Source of the DNA: CAWCPR01 sp963797475
GTDB taxonomy: Bacteria > Chloroflexota > Anaerolineae > Anaerolineales > UBA4823
NCBI GenBank assembly: GCA_963797475.1
Contig: CAWCPR010000001.1
Span: forward strand, 1,674,001-1,738,000
Length of the DNA stretch: 64,000 nt
Reading direction: 5' to 3'
Below are positions 32,675-42,074 of this stretch, in pieces. Every line of letters starts with the position of its first letter. The stretch's first letter is position 1. The translations under genes and the position numbers were made by a program. Under the pieces are notes generated by a model. The model saw only the letters and a list, made by a program, of their open reading frames with translations, was not told the DNA's origin and did not search any database.

Positions 32675-34075
32675 ATGACCCTCTGGGGTGGTCGTTTCAG
32701 CGGAAAACTCGACCCGGCTGCCTGGCAGTTGAACACCTCCATCGGATTCGACCGGCGGCTGGCGCTGCAGGACGTGCGCCTCAGCCTGGCCTGGGCCACG
32801 GCGCTTGAAAAAGCGCACGTCCTCAGCCTGGAAGAAGCAGCGCAAATCCGCAGCGGGCTGCAGGCCGTGCTGGCCGAATTCGAATCTCAGGGTTTTGTCT
32901 TCCAAGAAAGCGACGAAGACATCCACACCGCGGTGGAACGCCGCCTGGGAGAGTTGGTCGGCCCGCTGGCAGGCAAGCTGCATACCGGGCGCAGCCGCAA
33001 CGACCAGGTCGCCAGCGACCTGCGCCTGTGGCTGCTCGATCACATTCCACTGCTCAAAGCCGCCATCCGCGATTTGCAGTCCGCCCTGGCAATGCGCGCC
33101 GAAAGCGATATAACGGTCTTGATGCCCGGCTACACCCACCTGCAGCGTGCCCAACCCATCCTTCTGGCGCACTGGTGGCTGGCGCATTTCTGGCCCTTGC
33201 AGCGCGACCTGCAGCGCCTGGGCGAGCTGGCTGCCCGCACCGCAAGCCTGCCGTTAGGTTCCGCGGCTTTGGCCGGGACGCCCTTCCCGGTCGACCGGGC
33301 GGCCCTGGCAGAAGCGCTGGGTTTCAACCAGGCCGCCCCAAACAGCCTGGACGCCGTATCCGACCGGGACTTCGCGGCCGAATTCCTGTTCTGCGCCGCG
33401 CTGGCAGGCGTACACCTGAGCCGGTTGGCTGAGGCCGTGGTCCTGTTCTCCAGCGCCGAGTTCGGATATTTCGAGCTGTCCGACGCCTTCGCCACCGGCT
33501 CCAGCCTGATGCCGCAGAAGAAAAACCCGGACGTCTTCGAGCTGGCGCGCGGCAAGGCCGGCGCCCTGATCGGCCTGCTGGCGGGCCTGCTGGCGACGCT
33601 CAAGGGCCTGCCTTCCGCCTATGACAAAGACCTGCAGGAGGACAAAACGCCGGTTTTCAGCGCCTACGACACCCTGGCTGCCCTGCTGCCCGTCCTGGCG
33701 CAGGCCCTGCGCACATTAGCCATCCACCCGGAGCGGATGCGTCTCAGCATCGACGCCGGCATGATGGCGACGGACCTGGCGGATGCCCTGGTGAAACAGG
33801 GCCTGCCCTTCCGCCAGGCGCACAACCTGGCGGGCAAGGCGGTCCAACACGCTGCCGCTCATAGCAAAACCCTGGACGCTTTGACGCCTAACGAGCTGCA
33901 GGCGCTCGACCCTGAGCTGAAAGAAGAATGGTTTACGGAAGAGACTCTGGCAGCGATCTTCGACCCGCAGCAAAGCGTCGACCGGCGCAACGCGGCTGGC
34001 GGCTCCGCAGCCCCGGCTGTGGCTGCCCAGCTCAAACAAGTCCGCCGGCTTCTGCAGGCCGGCAACTCAAGCTGA
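32675..34075 (+). CDS. argH: Argininosuccinate lyase
   Basis: 466 residues. Begins MTLWGGRFSG; catalytic loop GSSLMPQKKNPD, and TGRSRNDQVASD plus GYTHLQRAQPI, hallmarks of the fumarase/aspartase-fold ArgH. Cleaves argininosuccinate to arginine and fumarate. 24 bases after argG with AGGAG before its ATG. Confidence 0.96.
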   Translation: MTLWGGRFSGKLDPAAWQLNTSIGFDRRLALQDVRLSLAWATALEKAHVLSLEEAAQIRSGLQAVLAEFESQGFVFQESDEDIHTAVERRLGELVGPLAGKLHTGRSRNDQVASDLRLWLLDHIPLLKAAIRDLQSALAMRAESDITVLMPGYTHLQRAQPILLAHWWLAHFWPLQRDLQRLGELAARTASLPLGSAALAGTPFPVDRAALAEALGFNQAAPNSLDAVSDRDFAAEFLFCAALAGVHLSRLAEAVVLFSSAEFGYFELSDAFATGSSLMPQKKNPDVFELARGKAGALIGLLAGLLATLKGLPSAYDKDLQEDKTPVFSAYDTLAALLPVLAQALRTLAIHPERMRLSIDAGMMATDLADALVKQGLPFRQAHNLAGKAVQHAAAHSKTLDALTPNELQALDPELKEEWFTEETLAAIFDPQQSVDRRNAAGGSAAPAVAAQLKQVRRLLQAGNSS

Positions 34076-34174
34076 CCCTATTTGATAACGATCAAGTCGC
34101 AGGAAGGCCGCCATAAAGGACGGGCCGTCGCTGCGTAACCAAATTCTAAAAATAACCAAAGAAGGAGAACTCTC

Positions 34175-34345
34175 ATGGCTACTGTTATTTGTCCCGAATG
34201 TGAAGCCGAAATCATCCTGGCGCTGGACGCCGAATTGGGCGAGATCATCGTTTGCTCCGACTGCGGCGTCGACCTGGAGATCGTTTCGCTCCAACCGGCC
34301 GAGGTCGAGCTGGCTCCCATGGAAGAAGAGGATTGGGGTGAGTAG
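34175..34345 (+). CDS. lysW: LysW amino-group carrier protein
   Basis: 56 residues, too short to stand out as a frame but certain by motif. ATG 34175 follows AAGGAG. Two zinc pairs (VICPECEAE and VCSDCGVD) and the C-terminal EEDWGE, whose last Glu is the gamma-carboxyl that LysX links to the alpha-amino group of aminoadipate or glutamate. It then carries the intermediate through LysZ, LysY and LysJ until LysK releases it. Lies between argH and lysX. Confidence 0.96.
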   Translation: MATVICPECEAEIILALDAELGEIIVCSDCGVDLEIVSLQPAEVELAPMEEEDWGE

Positions 34346-34353
34346 GCGCTTCA

Positions 34354-35226
34354 ATGCATAATCGACTGCGAATTGGGGTGCTGTATTCACGCGTACGCGT
34401 CGAAGAGAAATGGATCTTTGCCGCCATGGAACGGCGCGGCATCGATTACGAGCGCCTGGACGACCGGCGCATCTTCTTCGACCTGGATAACCCCGAGCCC
34501 TGGCGCCAGTACGACGCCATCCTGGAGCGCAGCATCAGCTACAGCAACGGCCTGTATGCTTTGCGCATTCTCAACGGCTGGGGCATCCCCACGGTCAACT
34601 CGGCCGCGGTGGCGGAAGCCTGCGGCGACAAGCTCACCACCAGCTCGGCATTAGGCAAGGCCGGAGTGCCCCAACCGCGCAACGTGATCGCCTTCACCCC
34701 TGAATCGGCCCTGGAGGCGATCGAGAGCATGGGCTACCCGGTCGTGTTGAAACCGGTGGTGGGCTCCTGGGGCCGCCTGCTGGCGAAGGTCAACGACCGC
34801 GACGCCGCCGAAGCCATCCTGGAACACAAAGCCGTGCTGGGTTCCTACCAGCATTCGATCTTTTACATCCAGGAATTCATCCAGAAACCTGGGCGTGATA
34901 TTCGCGCTTTCATCGTCGGCGATAAGACCATCACCGCCATCTACCGCAAATCCCCGCACTGGATCACCAACACGGCCCGCGGCGGTGAGGGGGAGGTCTG
35001 CCCGGTCACACCCGAGCTGGAGGAGATCTGCCGCAAAGCCGCCCATGCTGTCGGCGGCGGCGTGCTGGCAGTGGACGTCATCGAGCACCCCGAGCGCGGC
35101 TTCCTGGTCAATGAGATCAATCACACCATGGAATTTCACACCACCCAGCCCATCACCGGGATCGACATCGGCGATATCGTCGTGGATTACGTCACCCAGG
35201 TCGCCAACGGCAAGGTGCAGGCCTAA
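34354..35226 (+). CDS. lysX: LysX/ArgX ligase (RimK-like ATP-grasp)
   Basis: 290 residues. ATP-grasp fold of the RimK group: ERSISYSNGLYALR, GDKLTTSSALGKAGVPQP, VLKPVVGSWGRLLAKV, and the C-terminal NEINHTMEFH metal/substrate loop. Attaches an amino acid to the terminal Glu of LysW. LysX uses alpha-aminoadipate (lysine), ArgX uses glutamate (ornithine/arginine), and bifunctional forms exist; the substrate is not settled from sequence by eye. Starts 8 bases after lysW. Confidence 0.93.
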   Translation: MHNRLRIGVLYSRVRVEEKWIFAAMERRGIDYERLDDRRIFFDLDNPEPWRQYDAILERSISYSNGLYALRILNGWGIPTVNSAAVAEACGDKLTTSSALGKAGVPQPRNVIAFTPESALEAIESMGYPVVLKPVVGSWGRLLAKVNDRDAAEAILEHKAVLGSYQHSIFYIQEFIQKPGRDIRAFIVGDKTITAIYRKSPHWITNTARGGEGEVCPVTPELEEICRKAAHAVGGGVLAVDVIEHPERGFLVNEINHTMEFHTTQPITGIDIGDIVVDYVTQVANGKVQA

Positions 35227-35242
35227 AGCGAGGAAAATGCAA

Positions 35243-36277
35243 ATGGTACGTGCTGTGATTGTCGGCGGATCGGGCTACACGGGCGGCGAGCTGCTGCGCT
35301 TGCTGACTGCCCACCCGCAGGTAGAGGTCGTCCAGGTCACCTCGCGCAGCAACCTGGGCGCTTACGTCTACCAGGTGCATCCCAACCTGCGCAAACTGAC
35401 CGGCCTGAAGTTCAGCGATCCCGACCAGCTTGAAGAGGCGGATGTGCTCTTCCTGGCGCTGCCCCACGGGCAAGCCCAGCATAAAATCGAACCTTACGCC
35501 GCGGCCGCGCCTTACATCGTCGACCTTTCCGCCGACTTCCGCCTGCGCAGCGCCCAGGAATACCAGCGCTGGTATGGGACCCCGCACGCCGCCCCGGGCT
35601 GGCTGGAACGCTTCGTGTACGGGCTGCCCGAGCTGCACCGCCGCGAACTGAGCGCGGCGCACCACGTCAGCGGGGTGGGCTGCAACGCTACCGCCAGCAT
35701 CCTGGCGCTGCTGCCCCTCGTAAAAGCCGGCCTGCTGGACGAGTCCCATCCGGTGATCGTCGAGATCAAGGTCGGCTCTTCGGAGAGCGGCGCCCAGGGC
35801 AACCCCGGCAGCCACCACCCGGAGCGGAGCGGCGTCGTGCGCACCTTTTCGACCTTTGGACACCGCCATACCGCCGAGGTGATCCAGGAGCTGGGCCTGC
35901 AGGATGTCTCCCTGACGATGACCTCTGTCGACCTGGTGCGCGGCGCCCTGGCGACGGCCCACGCCTGGGTAAAGCCTGGGACGGCGACCAGGGATCTGTG
36001 GAAAGCCTACCGGTCGGCGGCTTCCGAAAACCCCTTCCTGCGCGTGGTGCGCGAGCAGCGCGGCGTTTACCGGGTGCCGGAGCCCAAGATCCTGGCCGGG
36101 TCCAACTTCGCCGACCTGGGCTTCGACCTGGACGAAAGCAGCGGGCACGTGGTCGCGATCTGCGCCATCGACAACCTGATGAAGGGCGCTTCGGGCTCGG
36201 CGGTGCAGTGCATGAACTTGATGTTGGGCTTCGACGAGACGCTCGGGCTGGAATTCTCGGGCCTGCACCCCATCTAA
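35243..36277 (+). CDS. lysY: LysW-aminoadipyl/glutamyl phosphate reductase (ArgC-like)
   Basis: 344 residues from ATG 35243, chosen because GAGGA lies 8 bases upstream; ATG 35237 is too close. NADPH loop VGGSGYTGGELLRLL, ADFRLRS, and active-site SGVGCNATASILAL with the catalytic Cys, as in the ArgC/LysY family; the C-terminal region has DNLMKGASGSAVQCMN. Reduces the LysW-bound acyl phosphate to the semialdehyde. Located after lysX and before the kinase gene. Confidence 0.93.
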   Translation: MVRAVIVGGSGYTGGELLRLLTAHPQVEVVQVTSRSNLGAYVYQVHPNLRKLTGLKFSDPDQLEEADVLFLALPHGQAQHKIEPYAAAAPYIVDLSADFRLRSAQEYQRWYGTPHAAPGWLERFVYGLPELHRRELSAAHHVSGVGCNATASILALLPLVKAGLLDESHPVIVEIKVGSSESGAQGNPGSHHPERSGVVRTFSTFGHRHTAEVIQELGLQDVSLTMTSVDLVRGALATAHAWVKPGTATRDLWKAYRSAASENPFLRVVREQRGVYRVPEPKILAGSNFADLGFDLDESSGHVVAICAIDNLMKGASGSAVQCMNLMLGFDETLGLEFSGLHPI

Positions 36278-36290
36278 CAAAGGAATGGGT

Positions 36291-37112
36291 ATGATTGGAA
36301 AAAACGCTACCATCGTGGTGAAACTGGGCGGGACCGAAGGCGTGGATTTCTCCCTCATCTGCCAGGACGCGGCCGGCCGGATCGCTCAAGGCGAGCGACT
36401 GGTGCTGGTGCACGGCGGCTCGGCCGAAGCCAACCAGCTTGGCGAGGCCCTGGGCTACCCGCCGCGCTTCATCACCTCCCCGTCCGGGTTCACCTCGCGC
36501 TACACCGACCGGCGCACGCTGGAGATCTTCGCCATGGCGGTGAACGGCAAGGTCAACACCCTGCTGGTCGAGCAGTTGCAGACCCTGGGCGTGAACGCCA
36601 TCGGCCTGAGCGGGCCAGACGGCCGCCTGCTGCTGGCAACCCGTAAAACCGCCATCCAAAGCGTGGAAAACGGCAAGCGCAAGATCATCCGCGACGATTA
36701 CACCGGGAAGATCGAACAAGTGAACGGCTCGCTGCTGAAGACCTTGCTGGCAGGCGGCTTCACTCCGGTGATCGCCCCACTGGCGCTCAGCATGGAAGGC
36801 GAGGTCCTGAACGTAGACGCTGACCGGGCAGCCGCCATGCTGGCCGCTGCCCTGGGAGCCGAGGTCTTGCTCCTGCTCACCGCCGTGCCCGGCCTGATGC
36901 GCCTCTTCCCGGACGAAAGCAGCCTCATTCACAGCTTGCCGCGCCAGCGCCTGGAGGAAGCCCAGGAATTCGCCCAGGGACGCATGAAGAAAAAAGTGCT
37001 CGGGGCCGGCGAGGCCCTGGACGGGGGCGTCAGCAAGGTGTACATCGCCGACGGGCGCGTCGCCCAACCCATCTCGAACGCCCTGGCCGGCAACGGCACC
37101 CTCATCGCTTGA
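36291..37112 (+). CDS. lysZ: LysW-aminoadipate/glutamate kinase (ArgB-like)
   Basis: 273 residues from ATG 36291; AAAGGA is 6 bases upstream, while the ATG at 36285 abuts it. Amino-acid kinase fold: VVKLGGTEG, LVLVHGGSAEANQL, NADRAAAMLAAALGAEVLLLLTAVPGL (shown by its parts N-V-D-A-D and TAVPGL), and KMKKKVLGAGEALDGG-type C-terminal loop. Phosphorylates the side-chain carboxylate of the LysW-linked substrate. 13 bases after lysY. Confidence 0.92.
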   Translation: MIGKNATIVVKLGGTEGVDFSLICQDAAGRIAQGERLVLVHGGSAEANQLGEALGYPPRFITSPSGFTSRYTDRRTLEIFAMAVNGKVNTLLVEQLQTLGVNAIGLSGPDGRLLLATRKTAIQSVENGKRKIIRDDYTGKIEQVNGSLLKTLLAGGFTPVIAPLALSMEGEVLNVDADRAAAMLAAALGAEVLLLLTAVPGLMRLFPDESSLIHSLPRQRLEEAQEFAQGRMKKKVLGAGEALDGGVSKVYIADGRVAQPISNALAGNGTLIA

Positions 37113-37151
37113 CCCAGGCCGCCCTGGGCAAACCGATCCTAAGGATTAATT

Positions 37152-38327
37152 ATGAACGAAATCATTGCGCAGGAAATGGCCCACTCCTCCGGCTTGTACG
37201 CCAAACACGAGATCATCCTGGTGCGGGGCCAGGGGGCGCTGCTCTGGGACGCGGATGGAGGCGAATACATCGACTGCATGGCTGGCCACGGCGTCGCCAA
37301 CCTCGGGCACGCCCACCCGAAAGTCGCCCAGGCGATCGCCGAGCAGGCGCACATCCTGATCACCCTGCCGGAAACCTACTACAACGACCGCCGGGCGGCG
37401 CTGTTCGAGAAGCTGGGCAGCCTGGTCCCCGGCCTGGAGCGGGTCTACCTGTGCAACTCAGGCGCCGAATCGATCGAGGCCGCCTTGAAGTTCGCCCGGC
37501 TTTCCACTGGCCGCGCCGAGATTGTCGCGGCGATGCGCGGCTTCCACGGGCGCACGATGGGGGCGCTCTCTGCCACCTGGAACAAAGCCTACCGCACGCC
37601 CTTCGAGCCGCTGGTCCCCGGCTTCAGCCATATCCCCTTCAATAATGCAGACGCCCTGGATCAGGCGGTCGGCGAAAGCACCGCCGCAGTCCTGCTGGAG
37701 GTGGTGCAGGGCGAGGGCGGGGTGCACGTCGCTCAAGCGGAGTTCTTGCAGGCGGCCCAGGAGATCTGCCAGAGGCGCGGGGCGCTGCTGATCGTGGATG
37801 AGGTCCAGACCGGTTTCGGGCGCACTGGCAAGCTGTTCGCCCACCAGCACTTCGACATCCAGCCGGACCTGCTGTGCACGGCGAAATCCATCGCCGGGGG
37901 GCTGCCGATGGGCGCCACCCTGATCGGACCGCGGGTGGCTGCGCTGTCGCCCGGGCAGCACGGGACGACTTTTGGCGGCAACCCACTGGCCTGCGCGGCC
38001 GCCCTGGCAGCCATCCAGGCCATCCAGGACGAGGGGCTGGCCCAACAGGCAGCCGAAAAGGGCGCCTACCTGATGCGCTGCGTACAGGAGCTGGGCTCGC
38101 CGCTGGTGCGCGAAGTGCGCGGGCTGGGGCTGATGGTGGGGATCGAGCTCAAGAAAAAAGTCGCCCCCTACCTGCAGGCGCTGGAGGCCCGGCGGATCAT
38201 CGCCCTGCCAGCCGGCATGACCGTCATCCGCCTGCTGCCGCCCCTGGTCATCACCTATCCCCAGATCGACCGGGTGATCGCCGCTTTGCAGGAAGTGTTG
38301 GCGTTCGAAGTGGACGAGCCGCTGTAA
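37152..38327 (+). CDS. lysJ: LysW-aminoadipate/glutamate semialdehyde aminotransferase
   Basis: 391 residues, class III PLP aminotransferase of the ArgD/LysJ group. YLCNSGAESIEAALKFAR, the PLP-Asp in IVDEVQTGFGRTG, and Lys in LLCTAKSIAGGLPMGA, followed by TFGGNPLACAAALA. Converts LysW-bound semialdehyde to the amine (lysine or ornithine precursor). 39 bases after lysZ. Confidence 0.94.
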   Translation: MNEIIAQEMAHSSGLYAKHEIILVRGQGALLWDADGGEYIDCMAGHGVANLGHAHPKVAQAIAEQAHILITLPETYYNDRRAALFEKLGSLVPGLERVYLCNSGAESIEAALKFARLSTGRAEIVAAMRGFHGRTMGALSATWNKAYRTPFEPLVPGFSHIPFNNADALDQAVGESTAAVLLEVVQGEGGVHVAQAEFLQAAQEICQRRGALLIVDEVQTGFGRTGKLFAHQHFDIQPDLLCTAKSIAGGLPMGATLIGPRVAALSPGQHGTTFGGNPLACAAALAAIQAIQDEGLAQQAAEKGAYLMRCVQELGSPLVREVRGLGLMVGIELKKKVAPYLQALEARRIIALPAGMTVIRLLPPLVITYPQIDRVIAALQEVLAFEVDEPL

Positions 38328-38347
38328 ACCCGGCCCGGTTTCCCAGC

Positions 38348-39433
38348 ATGCCCATCTCCGGACTCACCGACGAATACACCCGTTATGCCACCCTGCTGGG
38401 GCTGGTGGAGCGCTTCAGCCCATCCGGCCAGGAAAGCCAGGCGGTGGAATGGCTGGTCGCCCGCATGGGGACCTTGGGCTACCAGCAGGCCTTCGTCGAC
38501 CCGTCTGGCAGCGCTGTCGGCCTGCTCGGCGGCGGGCCGCGCCAGATCGTCTTACTCGGGCACATCGACACCGTGCCCGGAGAGATCCCGCCGCGCCTGG
38601 AGGCCGGACTGCTTTACGGGCGCGGCGCGGTGGACGCCAAGGGGCCCCTGGCGGCTTTCGTGGATGCAGCCGCTGGCTGCGGGCCACAGCCCGGCTGGCA
38701 GTTTGTCGTCATCGGCGCGGTGGACGAGGAGCGCGATTCGCTCGGGGCCCAACAGGCTGCCAAAACCTACCGGCCCGATTTTGCCATCATCGGCGAGCCC
38801 AGCCAGTGGCAGCGAATCACCCTGGGGTACAAAGGCAGCGCCTGGGCCAGGCTCAGCGTGCGCCGCAAGCAGGCCCACAGCGCCGGGCAGGAGCAGAGCG
38901 CCTGCGAGGCCGCCGTGCGCCTGTGGCAGGCGATCCAGGAACAGGCCGCCGCCTTCAATCTCGGGCGGCAGAAAGCCTTCGACCAGCTTTTGCCCAACCT
39001 GCGCGGCCTCAGCTCCGGCGAGGACGGCTTCGAGGCCTGGGCCAGCCTGCGCCTGGGCGTGCGCCTGCCGCCGGGATATTCACCCGAAGCGTGGTACGCC
39101 CGGCTGAGGCAGATCGCCGGCGAAGATGAAGTCGAGCCGCTCGGCTTCCCCATCGCTGCCTACCAGGGCGAGAAAAACACCCCGCTGGTGCGGGCCTTCC
39201 TGGCGGGCATACGCCTGCAAGGCGGGACGCCCGGCTTCGTGTTCAAAACCGGCACCGCCGACCTGAATATCGTCGCGCCGGCCTGGGGCTGCCCGGCGGT
39301 CGCCTACGGCCCGGGCAATTCGAGCCTGGATCACACCCCGCACGAACACATTTCGCTGGCGGAATACGACCAGGCCGTCGAAGTGCTCCAGCACACCCTG
39401 CGGCGCCTGTGCGAGACGCCTGGCCCCGCCTAA
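38348..39433 (+). CDS. lysK: LysW-lysine/ornithine hydrolase (M20 family)
   Basis: 361 residues from ATG 38348, 20 bases after lysJ. M20 metal sites: LLGHIDTVPGEIP (His, Asp), GRGAVDAKGPLAAFV (bridging Asp), AVDEERDS (Glu-Glu) and HTPHEHISLAEY (His). Releases lysine or ornithine from LysW and closes the pathway. Last gene of the operon; its 3' end overlaps the convergent polymerase gene by 4 bases. Confidence 0.93.
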   Translation: MPISGLTDEYTRYATLLGLVERFSPSGQESQAVEWLVARMGTLGYQQAFVDPSGSAVGLLGGGPRQIVLLGHIDTVPGEIPPRLEAGLLYGRGAVDAKGPLAAFVDAAAGCGPQPGWQFVVIGAVDEERDSLGAQQAAKTYRPDFAIIGEPSQWQRITLGYKGSAWARLSVRRKQAHSAGQEQSACEAAVRLWQAIQEQAAAFNLGRQKAFDQLLPNLRGLSSGEDGFEAWASLRLGVRLPPGYSPEAWYARLRQIAGEDEVEPLGFPIAAYQGEKNTPLVRAFLAGIRLQGGTPGFVFKTGTADLNIVAPAWGCPAVAYGPGNSSLDHTPHEHISLAEYDQAVEVLQHTLRRLCETPGPA

Positions 39434-41730
39434 GCGCCGGGCAGCAGCGCCGGAAGCCTGGCCTGCAGGAACGGCGCCGGGATCTGGAAACTGCCCGCCA
39501 CCCAATCCTTTAAGTCCGCCTCGCTCACCCCCAACGGCTCCAGCACCACGCTGGCGGCCCGCAGCAGCAGGGTGGTGTAGCGGGCCACATCCAGGCTGTG
39601 CGGGTCGAGCGGTTCCGGTAAATTCCAGGCGTACACTCCCGGCTCTCCCAGGGTGTAAATAAAGCGCACGCTCTGCCCGGGGCGCAGCGATTTCCCGGCC
39701 GCCAGCAACTGCGCCGCGGCGCGGGCGGCCGCCGACGGGCTGTGATATTCCTCCAGGGTGCGGCTCAGCTTCTGGCGCACCAGCAGCGCCTGGAGCGGCA
39801 CGCGCCCCAGGCGCAAATCGGCCAGCCGGCCGCGCAGCAGGCAAATCACCGGCTGCAGGCGCTCCGGCGAGGCCTTCGCCAGGCCCCTGTCCTCCAACAT
39901 GCCGGCCATCAGCTCCAGGATCTGCAACTGCGTCTCGGCGACGAAGGGCGGCGAGTCGTGCCGGCGCGCCTCGATGCCGCGCATCTTAAGCGACCCATCC
40001 TGGAAAACGCCGAAGTAGCGGTTAGGGACCGGCACGCGCTCGTCCAGCCGCGAGCCCAGGAAAGCCAGCCAGCGAAAGACGCCATCCAGGGCAATCGGCA
40101 GGCCGGTCCGGTCCAGGATGGCGTCCAGCAGGGGCTGGAAATCGGCCACCTCGGCCGCGCCGGGCTTCTTCACCCACAGGCCGTCCACGTATAGATGAAG
40201 CACGGTGAAGCCCAGGTCTTCGGCAGCCTCCTTGGCCCGCAGCAGCGCTTCGCGCCCGTAGGCGGTGACGGCCTCGTGCGCCTCGATGCGCCCGAAGCGG
40301 GCGTTCTTGTACCCCAGGTAGCCAAAACAGGTCACCAGCAGCCACTTGTGGGCGGTGGCGCGGGCGCTGTAAAGCCCGCGGTTCATATCCCAGCGCGGCA
40401 GCGCCGCCAGGCGGTCTTTGAGCGCCAGGCGCTTGTGCAGCAGCGGGTCCAGGGTCTGCGGCACCAGGCCGCGCCGCTCGGGCGCAAAGGGGGTCTCCAG
40501 CTCCGCCAGGTTGGCAGGGTCCGCCTGCTCGGCGCCGGTGGTTTCGGGTGAAATATTGAAATGCACCATAATGCCCGGGTACATCGAGATGAAGTCGATC
40601 TCGGCCACGTCCCGGTGCAGGCCGGTTATGGGCTGGTAGACCAACCCGCCCTGGTCGGCGGCGAACAGGGCGCCGGCTGCCTTGGGGCGCTCCACCTGCT
40701 GCTTGTGCCAGGGGACCAGGATCTGCTCGTCCAGGGCGGTCAGCATCTGCATGGCGGAAATGCCCGTCCCGGGCGAGACGCGCGCCGCGGTCTGCACCGG
40801 CAGGGCCGTGACCCGGGCGATCTCCAGGACTCCATCCATCTCGTAATCGCCCCATAACACGGCGTTGTGGCGGTCGATGTGCCAGCGGCCGAACAGGTGC
40901 ACCTGCCGGCCGCGGTAAACCACCTGCCCGTAGGAGAAGTACGAGCGCTCCGGGCGGTGCGAAGTGCACATCCCCGCATCGCGGTTGAGCGGCAGGGGCA
41001 GGCGCCGCTCCTGGGAAATCTCCAGCAGGCGCGGCAGCAGCCAGGTATCCCCCCAGGAAGTGAGCAGCAGGTCGGGGTCGTGGCGGTCGAGGATGGCCCG
41101 CAGGTTGACCAGCAGCGGGCGCACCGGCTGCAGCGCCAGGCGGTAGCTGCTGCGCTCGCAGTGCAGCAGCAGAAACTGCGGATCGGCGTGGGACGGGTCG
41201 CAGTCCGGCTCGATGGAAAGCGTGCGCAGGGGCGGCGCAGGCGGGTCCAGGTCCCAGCGGGAGTCCAGCGTTTCGAATTCGTGCACCCGGCCCTCTTCGC
41301 CGGCAGCCAGCCGGCAGCGGGCCAGCGGGAAAGCGCGGGTCGCCGCGGCAAAGTGCAGCGCCAGGGGGATATCGGCGTCGAAGTAAGCCAGGTCGGGAAA
41401 AGCCTGGGCCACGCGCTGAAATAGGCGCGGCTGGAGGGCGGGCTGCTCCACCCGGACAGCCAGCAGGGTGAGCGGCCGTTCGGAGAACAGCTCGCGCCGC
41501 TCGCAGCGCGACAAAACCGGCGGGACGGGCTGGGATTTCAAGAAGCGCCACAGCAGGCGCAATCGCCGGTCCGGGCCGGCGGCGTAAAACGTCAGCGGGA
41601 AAGGCTGGCGCAGGCGCAGGCGGCGCCCGTCGTCGGCCAACAGCCAGATGACGAGGCCGGCCTGCCCGGCCGGGTCGCCGGGCGGCTCGGCGTACACGTC
41701 CAGCAGCCAGCCGCTGATCTCCTCGATCAT
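39430..41730 (-). CDS. Divergent family B DNA polymerase, exonuclease motifs lost
   Basis: 766 residues. The PolB body is clear: FDADIPLALHF, SRVTPGT-like ARVSPGTGISAMQ, DRGGLV-like DQGGLVYQP, motif A EIDFISMYPGIM, motif B KWLLVTCFGYLGYKN, motif C HLYVDGLWV, and FNISPETT. Motif C aligns with the archaeal YIDTDGLY without gaps: the second, catalytic Asp stays, the first is Tyr. In motif B the usual N-S pair is V-T. At the expected Exo II site TSWGDTWLLP the catalytic Asp is Leu, and Exo I (LSIEPD) lacks its Asp, so proofreading is probably gone. Downstream of two small genes that look like its partners. Confidence 0.85.
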   Translation of the reverse strand: MIEEISGWLLDVYAEPPGDPAGQAGLVIWLLADDGRRLRLRQPFPLTFYAAGPDRRLRLLWRFLKSQPVPPVLSRCERRELFSERPLTLLAVRVEQPALQPRLFQRVAQAFPDLAYFDADIPLALHFAAATRAFPLARCRLAAGEEGRVHEFETLDSRWDLDPPAPPLRTLSIEPDCDPSHADPQFLLLHCERSSYRLALQPVRPLLVNLRAILDRHDPDLLLTSWGDTWLLPRLLEISQERRLPLPLNRDAGMCTSHRPERSYFSYGQVVYRGRQVHLFGRWHIDRHNAVLWGDYEMDGVLEIARVTALPVQTAARVSPGTGISAMQMLTALDEQILVPWHKQQVERPKAAGALFAADQGGLVYQPITGLHRDVAEIDFISMYPGIMVHFNISPETTGAEQADPANLAELETPFAPERRGLVPQTLDPLLHKRLALKDRLAALPRWDMNRGLYSARATAHKWLLVTCFGYLGYKNARFGRIEAHEAVTAYGREALLRAKEAAEDLGFTVLHLYVDGLWVKKPGAAEVADFQPLLDAILDRTGLPIALDGVFRWLAFLGSRLDERVPVPNRYFGVFQDGSLKMRGIEARRHDSPPFVAETQLQILELMAGMLEDRGLAKASPERLQPVICLLRGRLADLRLGRVPLQALLVRQKLSRTLEEYHSPSAAARAAAQLLAAGKSLRPGQSVRFIYTLGEPGVYAWNLPEPLDPHSLDVARYTTLLLRAASVVLEPLGVSEADLKDWVAGSFQIPAPFLQARLPALLPGA

Positions 41731-41786
41731 AACGGCTCCACGATTACGGCGCTTTCACGATTATTGTGCTTTCATAAGAGCGGCAG

Positions 41787-42059
41787 CTATCCCCCCTCGC
41801 CGGGGCCGTCCAGCAGCTCCTCCACCCGCAGGCGCAGGCGGCGCACCTCCTTGTGCTCCTCCAGCAGCATCGCCAGCAGGAAGGTCTCGAGGGGCAGGGC
41901 GTGCGAGGCGTAGGCCGCGGCGGCCAGGTGCTTGCGGGCGGCGGCGAACAGGTCGTCCAGGGCCTGCTGGTCGCCGCGGCGCAGGGCGCGGCGGAAGCGC
42001 GAAAACGCCTCCTGTTCCTGTAAAAATGCCTGCGTGATGGAAGGCAGTGTTCGTCCCAT
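41787..42059 (-). CDS. Small helical protein of the polymerase cassette
   Basis: 90 residues, ATG 42059. Entirely helical by composition: FLQEQEAFSRFRRALRRG, DLFAAARKHLAAAAYASHA, LLAMLLEEHKEVRRLRLRVE, the last being coiled-coil-like. No family recognised and no catalytic residues visible. Lies 15 bases after the Rad51-like gene and 56 bases before the polymerase, same strand, so it is likely a structural bridge or clamp-binding factor (inference from position only). Confidence 0.7.
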   Translation of the reverse strand: MGRTLPSITQAFLQEQEAFSRFRRALRRGDQQALDDLFAAARKHLAAAAYASHALPLETFLLAMLLEEHKEVRRLRLRVEELLDGPGEGG

Positions 42060-42074
42060 GGGTTGAGGCTCCGT

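Noticed and set aside
39430..41730. Casposon or phage replication polymerase
   Set aside because: No Cas1, terminal repeats, terminal protein or phage genes nearby; neighbours are core metabolism.
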